Source: Candidatus Heimdallarchaeota archaeon
GTDB taxonomy: Archaea > Asgardarchaeota > Heimdallarchaeia > Heimdallarchaeales > Kariarchaeaceae
NCBI GenBank assembly: GCA_026702845.1
Contig: JADCLS010000012.1
Coordinates: 1-64,000 of the forward strand
Direction of reading: 5' to 3'
DNA: 64,000 bases
In this document: in pieces, positions 45,765-54,089 of the stretch
How the letters are laid out: every line of letters begins with the position of its first letter
Numbering within the stretch: the stretch's first letter is position 1
Notes under the pieces: model-generated
Told to the model about the DNA's origin: nothing
Seen by the model: the letters and a program-made list of their open reading frames with translations, nothing else
Databases searched by the model: none
Position numbers and translations under genes: made by a program

Positions 45765-46009
45765 TCAACACACGACCTCTACAGCCACATCGAGAATAAC
45801 TCGCAAACAACACCTGGGTATCCTGCGTTATATCCTTTTCATCAGCTGTGTGATGGTCAAATTCTCAAAGAACAGCAAAAAAATCTGATTTTAACACCAA
45901 ATAATCAATTTGAATTGTTAGAAAATCATGTGGAAAAGACATCTAGATGACTAGAGAAAAGAAGCTAAAGAAACTTGATAATGGTAAAATGATAGCTGAA
46001 GCAGGATAA
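45765..46009 (+). pseudogene. remnant of a broken gene, family unknown
   Basis: A start-less 61-codon plus-strand frame (45765-45950) reads with clear protein character, including GYPALYPFHQLCDGQ and FELLENHVEK. At its stop an ATGA overlap opens a second frame of 20 codons (45947-46009) starting MTREKKLKKLDNGK, as expected after a frameshift. No start codon, promoter or known family was recognised; a transposase or phage-type relic is possible. The minus strand here is not coding. Confidence 0.35.
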
Positions 46010-46424
46010 TTGACATTTTATCAGATAAAATACTAAAATTAGTTATCCATTAGAGTAATCACAAATGATGTTAGATGACAATTCAAGAATATTTCGACAC
46101 GAATGCGCCAATAAATTATTTTTAGATACTTACTTAATGAAGTTTGGAAAATAGGATGAAATTAGTTAATCTATGTATAATATGCTTTGTTACATCTTTC
46201 TCTGATTAACCAAAATTACTTCCATAACATTCTAGTTTTTTCCTCCGCTCATTGAAAAACAGTTGGCGCAGTGTCTAGAATGTAAATGGCAAATTTTAGT
46301 CACTGACTGAATTATTCTTTCCGTCTCTTCTCACGCCAAAATTCATTGAGATTTCCTAGACAAATGGATGTATTGGAAAAAAAATTACATAAGAATGTCG
46401 TACTCAAAGTAGCAAGTACAAATG
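46010..46424. other. intergenic stretch, possible gene debris
   Basis: AT-rich spacer before cheY. A short minus-strand piece near 46310-46375 reads LGNLNEFWREKRRKE followed by a stop and may be another relic. No intact gene, RNA structure or repeat was recognised. Confidence 0.3.
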
Positions 46425-46437
46425 ATTTAAATTAAAT
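46425..46437 (+). promoter_or_regulatory. TATA-like element for cheY
   Basis: ATTTAAATTAAAT is 26-38 bp before the ATG at 46463, with no Shine-Dalgarno site; leaderless transcript likely. Confidence 0.45.
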
Positions 46438-46462
46438 TAATTGTAATCATCAAATGTAAACT

Positions 46463-46834
46463 ATGTCAGGTAAAAAACGAGTCCTCATTGTTGACGATGC
46501 TCGCTTCATGCGACTGGTGCTTCGTCGTATTTTAACACAGGCAGGATACGAGATTGTTGGTGAGGCAAGAGATGGGATCGAGGCCGTAGAAATGTATGCA
46601 GAAAAGAGACCAGATGTGATGACTCTTGACATAGTGATGCCTCGTCTCAATGGAATCCAGGCTGTGAAGCAAATCATGGAATTTGATCCTCAAGCAAAAA
46701 TTATCATGGTCACTGCATTGGGTCAAGAAGCTTTTGTACTTGATGCCATCAAGAGTGGAGCACGGGAATTCATTATTAAACCATTTAAGAACCTTGAGAT
46801 TGTAAAAGCAGTAAAGAAGACTATTGGTGCATAA
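46463..46834 (+). CDS. cheY: CheY response regulator
   Basis: A 123-residue receiver domain with all active-site residues: Asp11-Asp12, phospho-acceptor Asp56 in LDIVMPRLNG, Thr84 and Lys106. Its compact length matches canonical CheY better than the 142-residue CheY at 44.2 kb. It receives phosphate from CheA and probably acts on the archaellum motor through adaptors not seen here. A 65-codon fragment nearly identical to its C-terminal half lies 0.7 kb downstream. Confidence 0.95.
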   Translation: MSGKKRVLIVDDARFMRLVLRRILTQAGYEIVGEARDGIEAVEMYAEKRPDVMTLDIVMPRLNGIQAVKQIMEFDPQAKIIMVTALGQEAFVLDAIKSGAREFIIKPFKNLEIVKAVKKTIGA

Positions 46835-46993
46835 GGAATATCTTTAATTGGCTGATATTGTCCTACAAAAAATATTGATTATTTTATCTTAGCTGATGTA
46901 TTATCAGATATTTTAGTTTTCGATACTAAGATATTAAAAAAAATAAACAACACCTACACAAAGTTTAAAATTTGATTCCATGATTATCTAGCG

Positions 46994-47530
46994 ATGAATA
47001 AACTAGACTTCCGCAACGAATCACAATTGAATAAATTGAAAAATGGAATATGGATAATTGTTTTTACAATTTTCTTTATTTCTCTCGTCCTATTGAGCAA
47101 AGAATCGACAATAGGAATAGTTCTATTACTGCTTGATATAACAATTATTTCAGCCTACTATATAATATCTAAAAATCAACAGAAGAATCTACTGAAACTT
47201 GAAAAAATGAGACAAGCAGAGAGAAAACCCCTGAATATGAAAAAAATAGAGACATTTGCCAATGTGAAAAGATGTTTTGTTTGTGGAAATATCTATGAGG
47301 TTAAGATGATATTTGGTAATCCACCATGTCCAAGTTGTTCAGAAAGAACTAAATTATCTAAAACAATTCCTGGTGAAAGGTACAAAAAAATAGAGCGAAA
47401 ATTGGGAATCTGTAATGTATGTGGAAACCACATCGAGATCAAGGATAGAGTTTGCATAGCATGTAATACGGCCATTGATTTTAAGGATAGTTTCATAAAG
47501 GCAATTCAATTAGAAGGAATGACTTACTAA
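46994..47530 (+). CDS. membrane protein with two zinc ribbons
   Basis: A 178-residue protein with two membrane helices (about 18-36 and 40-58) followed by a cytoplasmic part carrying two four-cysteine zinc ribbons: Cys94, Cys97, Cys112, Cys115 and Cys140, Cys143, Cys154, Cys157. It has no catalytic motif, so a membrane-bound binding or adaptor role is most that can be said. It lies between cheY and the cheY fragment in the same direction, and may have arrived when a second cheY copy was broken. Other zinc-finger/membrane proteins occur near 51-53 kb. Confidence 0.7.
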   Translation: MNKLDFRNESQLNKLKNGIWIIVFTIFFISLVLLSKESTIGIVLLLLDITIISAYYIISKNQQKNLLKLEKMRQAERKPLNMKKIETFANVKRCFVCGNIYEVKMIFGNPPCPSCSERTKLSKTIPGERYKKIERKLGICNVCGNHIEIKDRVCIACNTAIDFKDSFIKAIQLEGMTY

Positions 47531-47557
47531 TAATATTTAGACACTTTCTATTAGAAT

Positions 47558-47755
47558 ATGCCTCGTCTCAATGGAATCCAGGCTGTGAAGCAAATCATGG
47601 AGTTTGATCCTCAAGCAAAGTTAATCATGGTCACTGCACTGGGTCAAGAGGCTTTCGTACTTGATGCCATCAAAAGTGGAGCAAGAGAATTTATTATTAA
47701 GCCATTCAAAAACCTAGAAATTGTAAAAGCTGTAAAGAAAACCATTGGTGCATAA
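47558..47755 (+). pseudogene. truncated cheY copy (C-terminal half)
   Basis: A 65-codon frame equivalent to residues 59-123 of the CheY at 46463; 64 of 65 residues are identical. Similarity starts exactly at the internal ATG codon Met59 and ends at the same stop. It keeps Thr and Lys of the active site but lacks the Asp pair and the phospho-acceptor Asp, so it cannot be a working receiver. By my count 19 of 198 bases differ and all but one codon change is silent, indicating that it diverged while still part of a functional protein. No promoter was identified. It could also be a small expressed peptide. Confidence 0.75.
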
Positions 47756-47816
47756 TTTGATTTCCATTTAAGAGACGATAATTGAATTTATTAAAGGAAC
47801 AATCAGTATATGAAAT

Positions 47817-48710
47817 ATGAAGGGAATAATACTTGCAGGTGGATCCGGTTCAAGATTATATCCATTAACTGCTGCGATTAGTAAACAAATCCTGCCTGTC
47901 TACGATAAACCTATGATTTACTATCCTATTTCGATATTATTATTAGCAAATATTAGGGAAATCTTAATCATTTCAACAACTGATCATATAAAATTATTTG
48001 AGAAATTACTTGGAGATGGTAGTAATTTAGGTATATCATTTGAATATGCTGTCCAAGAAAAACCTAGAGGATTAGCAGACGCTTTTATCATTGGTGAACA
48101 ATTTATTGGTAAAGATAATGTTACATTAATACTTGGAGATAATATATTTTATGGTTCTAATATTTCAAAATTTTTGATAACTGCCAGAAATATCATTGCA
48201 TCAAAAGGTGGTGCTTTAGTTTTTGGTTATTATGTGAGAAATCCAAAACCTTTTGGTGTAATTGAATTTGATTCTGGTGAAAATGTAATTTCAATAGAGG
48301 AGAAACCTGAAAATCCAAAATCTAATTACATTGTTCCAGGGCTATATATGTATGATAACAATGTTGTAAACATTGCCAAAGAGGTAAAACCTTCAAAGCG
48401 AGGCGAAATTGAAATAACAAGCATAAATAATATATATTTACAAAGAAACAAACTTAATGCAAATAAATTTGGTCGAGGTATAGCTTGGTTTGATGCAGGG
48501 ACAAGTAGCGGATTACTGGAGGCCAGTAATTTCATTGAGGCTATTCAGAAACAACAAGGATTTTATATTGCGTGCCTTGAAGAAATAGCATACAGAAAGG
48601 GATACATTTCAAAAGATGATATATTGCATTATGCAAAAAATCTCAATTCTGAATACGGAATTTATATAACTGAGATAATAAATGAGATAGAAAATCAAAG
48701 AAATCAATGA
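47817..48710 (+). CDS. rmlA: glucose-1-phosphate thymidylyltransferase
   Basis: A 297-residue enzyme that makes dTDP-glucose, first step of dTDP-L-rhamnose synthesis. GIILAGGSGSRLYPLT at the N-terminus, KQILPVYDKPMIYYP, and LILGDNIFYG with the metal Asp are characteristic of RmlA, as is the later EEKPENPKSNY block and WFDAGT near 226. Length matches the short RmlA form. It heads a plus-strand cluster with rmlB and rmlC, spaced 36 and 45 bp, inserted between parts of the chemotaxis region. Confidence 0.96.
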   Translation: MKGIILAGGSGSRLYPLTAAISKQILPVYDKPMIYYPISILLLANIREILIISTTDHIKLFEKLLGDGSNLGISFEYAVQEKPRGLADAFIIGEQFIGKDNVTLILGDNIFYGSNISKFLITARNIIASKGGALVFGYYVRNPKPFGVIEFDSGENVISIEEKPENPKSNYIVPGLYMYDNNVVNIAKEVKPSKRGEIEITSINNIYLQRNKLNANKFGRGIAWFDAGTSSGLLEASNFIEAIQKQQGFYIACLEEIAYRKGYISKDDILHYAKNLNSEYGIYITEIINEIENQRNQ

Positions 48711-48746
48711 ATAGGTTTTTTTATTTCATCTTGTTTTCTCTCATTA

Positions 48747-49754
48747 ATGAAGCTATTAGTGACTGGTGTCGCAGGATTTATAGGGTCTAATTTTGTAAAC
48801 TATTATCTTGAAAAGAATAATGAAGATGAGATCATCGGAATAGATAAGTTAACTTACTCTGGAGTATTGAAAAATTTTGATGATTTTTCTAATACTGTTA
48901 AGAATCGATTCAAATTTATCAAGGGAGATATTCAAAATACGGAATTAATCGAATATCTACTTACAGAGTATCAACCTCAATATATTATCAATTTTGCTGC
49001 GGAATCTCATGTAGATAGATCAATAGAAGATCCTATGATTTTCTTTAATTCTAATATAATAGGTGTGGCTAATTTGCTTGAAACGGCGAAGAAGTTCTGG
49101 TATAAGAATGGTACATGGAAAGAAGGGAAAAGATTTTTACAAATATCTACAGATGAAGTATATGGTTCTTTAGGACCAACAGGAGAATTTACAGAATTTT
49201 CACCCATTGACCCGCATAGTCCATATTCAGCAAGTAAAGCATCTGCTGATTTATTAGTTAAGGCATTTTATGACACCTACAAGATGCCAATACTAATTTC
49301 TCGTTGTTCAAATAATTATGGAACAAAGCAATTTCCAGAAAAATTCATCCCAGTAATAATCACAAAGTTACTTAAACATGATAAAATCCCAATATATGGC
49401 AATGGTCTTCAGATCAGGGATTGGCTTCATGTTCAAGATCATTGTTCAGCCATTGAAATGATATTAGATAAAGGGAAAATTGGCAATACATACAATATAG
49501 GTGGGAATAATGAGATTAAAAATATCGATTTAGCAAAACTAATTATTCAGATTCTTTCTGAAATTACTGGTGATAAAGATATTAACGATTCATTAATCTC
49601 CTATGTTGAAGATAGATTAGGACATGATGTCAGGTATGCAATAGATTCAACTAAAATCCAACAGGAAATAGGATGGAAACCAAATGTAGAATTTTCAAAA
49701 GGAATAAGAGAAACAATTAATTGGTATTATAACCAATTTCAAAATATTTCTTGA
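48747..49754 (+). CDS. rmlB: dTDP-glucose 4,6-dehydratase
   Basis: A 335-residue NAD-dependent dehydratase that converts dTDP-glucose to dTDP-4-keto-6-deoxyglucose. TGVAGFIGSNF (6-16) binds NAD, ISTDEVYGSL near 132-141 carries the catalytic Thr-Asp-Glu, YSASKASAD near 158-166 has Tyr and Lys, and NNYGTKQFPEKFIP and RDWLHVQDHC are RmlB-specific. It lies between rmlA and rmlC, 36 bp after the former. Confidence 0.96.
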   Translation: MKLLVTGVAGFIGSNFVNYYLEKNNEDEIIGIDKLTYSGVLKNFDDFSNTVKNRFKFIKGDIQNTELIEYLLTEYQPQYIINFAAESHVDRSIEDPMIFFNSNIIGVANLLETAKKFWYKNGTWKEGKRFLQISTDEVYGSLGPTGEFTEFSPIDPHSPYSASKASADLLVKAFYDTYKMPILISRCSNNYGTKQFPEKFIPVIITKLLKHDKIPIYGNGLQIRDWLHVQDHCSAIEMILDKGKIGNTYNIGGNNEIKNIDLAKLIIQILSEITGDKDINDSLISYVEDRLGHDVRYAIDSTKIQQEIGWKPNVEFSKGIRETINWYYNQFQNIS

Positions 49755-49799
49755 TGGATATATGAGTGAATTTTTAAGCAAATAACTTAGTTTAATAAT

Positions 49800-50348
49800 A
49801 TGCCATTTGAATTTCAAAGATTAGAAATCCCTGATGTAATTTTAGTAAAACCAAAATTATTTAAAGATGATAGAGGCTCCTTTATGGAATCTTACAAAAA
49901 ATCTGATTTCTTAATGAATGGCATAGATGTAAATTTTGTTCAAGATAATGAATCAATCTCTGATATTGGAGTTATTCGAGGTTTACATTATCAAATTAAA
50001 CCCAAGGATCAAGGAAAATTAGTAAGAGTGATAAAAGGAAAAATATTAGATGTAGCAGTTGATATTAGGAATGAATCTCCTACCTTTGGAAAATATGTAG
50101 CTAGAGAATTAACTGAATCAAATAAGTATATGCTTTGGATTCCATCAGGGTTTGCTCATGGTTTTCTCTCTCTAGAAGATAATACGATTGTGAATTATAA
50201 GGTTTCAAATGAATATTCAAAAGAACATGAAGCGTCAATTATCTGGAATGATAATCAATTAAATATTGATTGGGGGCTTAAAAATCCTAAAATTTCTGAA
50301 AAAGACCTATTATCTCCTTCCTTAAAGAATGCGATAATTAATTTCTGA
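49800..50348 (+). CDS. rmlC: dTDP-4-dehydrorhamnose 3,5-epimerase
   Basis: A 182-residue cupin that epimerises dTDP-4-keto-6-deoxyglucose at C3 and C5. RGLHYQ near 60-65 gives the catalytic His, VRVIKGKILDVAVDIR near 79-94 is the core strand pair, and IPSGFAHGFLSLED near 117-130 is the other signature, with Tyr in NYKVSNEY. Normal length for RmlC. Third gene of the plus-strand rml cluster. Confidence 0.95.
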   Translation: MPFEFQRLEIPDVILVKPKLFKDDRGSFMESYKKSDFLMNGIDVNFVQDNESISDIGVIRGLHYQIKPKDQGKLVRVIKGKILDVAVDIRNESPTFGKYVARELTESNKYMLWIPSGFAHGFLSLEDNTIVNYKVSNEYSKEHEASIIWNDNQLNIDWGLKNPKISEKDLLSPSLKNAIINF

Positions 50349-50350
50349 AC

Positions 50351-51196
50351 TTATCCTTTTATTTTGTTAAGATACTCGGAAGTAGCTTCTTTCCAATTTC
50401 TCATTCGATGTTTACTATAAAACTCCAATCCAAAATTGTCAATTTTAGAATATCCGGGCCTCTGAGCAGCTAGATTAAAATCTTTTAGAGATGCAGCGTT
50501 AATTGTACCCTTCCAGTGAATTTCTGATAAAATATATTTTGCCCAATCATAACGTGAACAGATCCCATCATTAGAGATATGAAATATACCATAAGCCTTG
50601 CTTTTAATTAGTTGCCAGCTCATTACAGCAAGATCAGGGGCATAGGTGGGAGACGAAATTTCATCATTTACAATTGATATTTCTTCTTTTTTTGCCCAGG
50701 ATAACAATTTTTTAATAAAATTGATAGGACCATTACCGAATAACCAACTTGTACGTATTACTATATGTTTGGGATTCATAGTCTGCACATATTGTTCACC
50801 TAAATATTTACTTCTTCCATATTCACTGATTGGATTAGGTTGATCATAAATATAATATTCTTCACCCTTAGTTCCATCAAATACATAATCTGTAGAGTAG
50901 TGAACAATAGGAATATTGCATTCATTAGATGCAATTGCCAAATTTTTTGGTGCCATGGCATTTATTAGAAATGCTGTTTTCTTGTCTTCTTCTGCCTTAT
51001 CGACATTGTTATATGCAGCACAGTTAATAATTATTGAAATATCCTCATTTATCTTGATAAAATTCCGTATTGCCAACAGATCAGTTATATCTAATTCATC
51101 AATATCTGTGGCTATATATTCAATATTATTTTCAAGGAAAAAATCTTTAAACGCATTTCCAAGTTGACCATTGGCACCAGTTAACAATATCTTCAT
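50351..51196 (-). CDS. rmlD: dTDP-4-dehydrorhamnose reductase
   Basis: A 281-residue short-chain dehydrogenase that reduces dTDP-4-keto-L-rhamnose to dTDP-L-rhamnose. LLTGANGQLGNAF (4-16) is the nucleotide motif, STDYVFDGTKG near 104-114 holds the catalytic Ser/Thr, and YGRSKYLGEQ near 130-139 has Tyr and Lys. AQRPGYSKIDN is the RmlD C-terminal signature. It is convergent with rmlC (2-bp gap), so the four genes complete the pathway although rmlD is transcribed separately. Confidence 0.95.
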   Translation of the reverse strand: MKILLTGANGQLGNAFKDFFLENNIEYIATDIDELDITDLLAIRNFIKINEDISIIINCAAYNNVDKAEEDKKTAFLINAMAPKNLAIASNECNIPIVHYSTDYVFDGTKGEEYYIYDQPNPISEYGRSKYLGEQYVQTMNPKHIVIRTSWLFGNGPINFIKKLLSWAKKEEISIVNDEISSPTYAPDLAVMSWQLIKSKAYGIFHISNDGICSRYDWAKYILSEIHWKGTINAASLKDFNLAAQRPGYSKIDNFGLEFYSKHRMRNWKEATSEYLNKIKG

Positions 51197-51331
51197 ATTT
51201 CTAAGATCTAGGAAACATCATATAGCAGTTATTATTATTTTCTACAAAATCGAAATATAATTCAATTTGCGTTTAGTTATTCCTATGCGCAATTCAATTG
51301 TTAGCAATACATTTTGATAGTCTCACACATA

Positions 51332-51341
51332 TTTTTATAAT
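51332..51341 (+). promoter_or_regulatory. TATA box for the zinc-finger membrane protein
   Basis: TTTTTATAAT is 25-34 bp before the ATG at 51366 and supports that start over the upstream TTG at 51348. Confidence 0.5.
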
Positions 51342-51365
51342 TTTGAGTTGTACAGAGTTTTGGAT

Positions 51366-52811
51366 ATGAGATCAAAAGAAGATACAACATCTTTGGTTGT
51401 TATTATTATGATCTCACTGGCCCTCATTGTTATGATTAGTTTAGAACAACCTAGCTTCTGGATTGTTATTATTATTAGTTTTGGCATTGTATGGCTAGGA
51501 TGGAGAGGTTCGATTGTCATAGAAGGGTTATCTATCTTAAGAAATTTGAAAAACCTCCAAATCTTGGGAGAATTCTTTCCAGACAAATATCAAGAATTAT
51601 TAGCTCATCCAGCATATAATTTGAAGGAGAGTAAATTACACAAAGCAACTCAAATTGAATTGATCCAGAAATTGAATTCTGAGGATCCGATATTGAAGAT
51701 GATTGCTGCAAACTTTATGCTGAACCTTGAAGTGCTTTATAAATATATGATGAGAAAAAAAGATTTCCTCAGTCCGTATATCTTACATCGTATTGATAAT
51801 GAAGAATTATATCTGGAATTCTTACTGAAATCACCTAATTTTCGTGAATATTGTATTACTAAATTAAAATCAGAACTCAATTTATCCATACTACCTTTAA
51901 TGATTGATGATCAGAAGGCCCATAAAACCTGTATTGATAGAATTCAACAGGAGAGCTATTTGGCATTGCTTGGTATAGAAATTCAGGATGAAATGATTCA
52001 ACAATCTATTATTGAAAAATTATCTAATGAACGATTATTGAGTGGGATGTATGACCATTATTATTTCAATAGAAAGTATGATTTAGCAGATAAAATAAAA
52101 GATAAGGTAGAAGAGCTATCAAAAGTATCTATTGGAAATGAGTTACGAGATACTATCGTACAGAGGCTTGAATACATTAACAGTAGTAGCATGAATGATC
52201 TGATTATGTATAGTATTGAAAATCGCTTGGTTAAAGCGAGTAATCTTCTGAGGTTCATCTATGATGAGAATACATTTAGAAATCTCAATCTATTACCGTT
52301 GAATAGATCAGTGAAACGTGAGATTGAATCAATTCTGAATGATAAACCGGGTATAGATGAGATAATTCAGAATCTTTATGGAATAGTGATTGAAACAAAT
52401 GAAGACATAAATTTTGATCAAGTATTATATCAAGCTGAGAATGCACCGGGATGGAGAGAAAGAAAAGAGGCTATTCTAAAGATCAAGGATGATCGTATAC
52501 TTCATTATCTATATCAACGAGAAGATCATAATAAGGTAAAACAGACAATAATCGAGAATATAAACTCCCAATCAATCAAAAATCAATTACTCAAAAAGAA
52601 CAAGAACAAATCATGCCCTGAGTGTGGTTCAACCTATAATGGATATAAATGTGGGGAATGTCAATACACAGTGCCTTTTTGTATCATTTGTTATCAACTC
52701 ATAGAAAGTCAGGATTATATTACAATGTCCTGTTGTTCCAAAACTATGCATGTGAGACACTACAATAAATTACATCATCGTTGTCCATATTGTAAAACGA
52801 AGTTAAAATAA
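51366..52811 (+). CDS. membrane protein with helical repeats and RING-like zinc domain
   Basis: A 481-residue protein. Two hydrophobic helices (about 8-45) anchor it; about 60-400 is helical with irregular repeats and conserved-looking acidic/aromatic positions, and the end is zinc-binding. The last 70 residues contain CPEC and CGEC (a zinc ribbon), then FCIICYQL, a CC pair, His-x3-His in MHVRH, and a final CPYC, a ligand order resembling a RING or related cross-brace finger. ATG 51366 was chosen using the TATA box; a TTG at 51348 is in frame. Function unknown; an E3-like or chaperone-adaptor role is only a guess. Confidence 0.65.
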   Translation: MRSKEDTTSLVVIIMISLALIVMISLEQPSFWIVIIISFGIVWLGWRGSIVIEGLSILRNLKNLQILGEFFPDKYQELLAHPAYNLKESKLHKATQIELIQKLNSEDPILKMIAANFMLNLEVLYKYMMRKKDFLSPYILHRIDNEELYLEFLLKSPNFREYCITKLKSELNLSILPLMIDDQKAHKTCIDRIQQESYLALLGIEIQDEMIQQSIIEKLSNERLLSGMYDHYYFNRKYDLADKIKDKVEELSKVSIGNELRDTIVQRLEYINSSSMNDLIMYSIENRLVKASNLLRFIYDENTFRNLNLLPLNRSVKREIESILNDKPGIDEIIQNLYGIVIETNEDINFDQVLYQAENAPGWRERKEAILKIKDDRILHYLYQREDHNKVKQTIIENINSQSIKNQLLKKNKNKSCPECGSTYNGYKCGECQYTVPFCIICYQLIESQDYITMSCCSKTMHVRHYNKLHHRCPYCKTKLK

Positions 52812-52888
52812 AAATTTCCCATGTGCTCTGAGAACTCGGAGTTTTTCTTCTTATACTCGGAATACTATAGATTTAGTAGGTGAACACA

Positions 52889-53089
52889 ATGGAACAGAGT
52901 TTAAATCTAATTCAAGACAATCAAGCAATGAGATGGATGACATCAGTAATTCTCTTCATTTTACTTCTAATAGCCCTATTCCAAGGATCAGGGGCAATTT
53001 TCGTCATAAGTATGATCGGTTTGATAATTCTCCGTGTACTTGATCGGATAGAACTTGAGACCAATGATTGGAAGAATACACTAGTATAG
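52889..53089 (+). CDS. small two-helix membrane protein
   Basis: A 66-residue protein with two hydrophobic helices (about 18-33 and 36-53) and short charged ends. ATG 52889 was chosen because AGGTGA lies 5 nt before it; a GTG three codons earlier is also possible. It is 77 bp after the zinc-finger protein and overlaps the next small frame. No family recognised. Confidence 0.55.
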   Translation: MEQSLNLIQDNQAMRWMTSVILFILLLIALFQGSGAIFVISMIGLIILRVLDRIELETNDWKNTLV

Positions 53090-53313
53090 AATACATTCGC
53101 CTTCCTTTCTCAAATCAGAATATCCTCATTCCTTTTTATACAACTATTACAAGACTAGTTATGTGTTCTAACGAAGAACGAAAACAGTTGATACTGGAAA
53201 CAACAATCAAAACATTACTCATGGTATTGTCGGAGAGTTTTACTAGAAATGAACTACTATTCCTGATCAAAAAGCTAGAAAAAGAAGGTACAATGCCTCG
53301 AGTGTACATTTAA
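53068..53313 (+). CDS. small hypothetical protein
   Basis: An 81-codon frame with a TTG start that overlaps the preceding gene by 22 bp in another frame. Its composition is protein-like (helical, with ERKQLILETTIKTLLMVLSE and FLIKKLEKEG). A shorter form from ATG 53161 (50 residues) is equally possible. No motif or family. It ends 74 bp before the Arf-like GTPase gene in the same direction. Confidence 0.4.
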   Translation: MEEYTSIEYIRLPFSNQNILIPFYTTITRLVMCSNEERKQLILETTIKTLLMVLSESFTRNELLFLIKKLEKEGTMPRVYI

Positions 53314-53387
53314 TGTTTTCTTTTTCACTCCTAAAAAATTCAATACCAATGTTCTTAAGTTATTATGGTACGTAGTATTATGAGAAT

Positions 53388-54005
53388 ATGTCTGATAAGG
53401 ATACCTTTCACTCTGAAACAAAAAATGTGATGGTGAGTGCACGAACCAATATTTTCAGAGCTGGATTGAATGCCTTGGATATTCGTGAGAATATCACCGC
53501 TAAAGTACTTATTCTTGGAATTACCAGTGCAGGAAAATCTACCATGGTAGAGTTCCTGGAGAGGGGGTCAATCAAAGATATCAAACGTAAACCAACACTG
53601 AGTTTTCAGTTTCACCGGTTCAATTTTGGTAAGTTAAAGATGCAGCTTATTGATGTTCCCGGACAACGAGCATACTGGAAGGATTGGCATAAATACACTA
53701 ATCGTGTCGATGGAATTGTATTCATGATTGATTCTACTGATATCAAATTAATGAGTGCTATCAATGCCATAATTAAACAGGTGCTTAGCAAGGTGAATCC
53801 TGAGGTTCCCATATGCTTTATTGCCAACAAACAGGATGAACCGGGAGCTTTACCTGCAGAGACAATATACAAATTGATGCGATTTGGGTCACTACCAAAT
53901 AAGGCAGATATTTTCAATGCCTCAGCCATAACAGGAGTTGGATTGTTACAGGCATTCAGATGGTTATTGACAAATATTGATTCAAGGTTACGATTTTCTA
54001 ATTAA
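53388..54005 (+). CDS. Arf-family small GTPase
   Basis: A 205-residue GTPase of the Arf/Sar/SR-beta type. G boxes: GITSAGKST (44-52), switch Thr70, DVPGQ (89-93) with Gln93, NKQD (147-150) and SAITG (169-173). The Arf-type DVPGQ replaces the Rab WDxAGQ. A 40-residue N-terminal extension precedes the P-loop and contains a possible amphipathic helix (NIFRAGLNAL), but residue 2 is Ser, so N-myristoylation is not possible. It ends 84 bp before cheB in the same direction, and the following genes are all chemotaxis genes, suggesting a role in that system or in cell polarity (inference). Confidence 0.92.
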   Translation: MSDKDTFHSETKNVMVSARTNIFRAGLNALDIRENITAKVLILGITSAGKSTMVEFLERGSIKDIKRKPTLSFQFHRFNFGKLKMQLIDVPGQRAYWKDWHKYTNRVDGIVFMIDSTDIKLMSAINAIIKQVLSKVNPEVPICFIANKQDEPGALPAETIYKLMRFGSLPNKADIFNASAITGVGLLQAFRWLLTNIDSRLRFSN

Positions 54006-54089
54006 CGGATAAGTTGTGATGAATAAAAAAAACAATATTAATTATGATTAAGAGATTACTTAATAATTGATATCACCATACCAACATTA

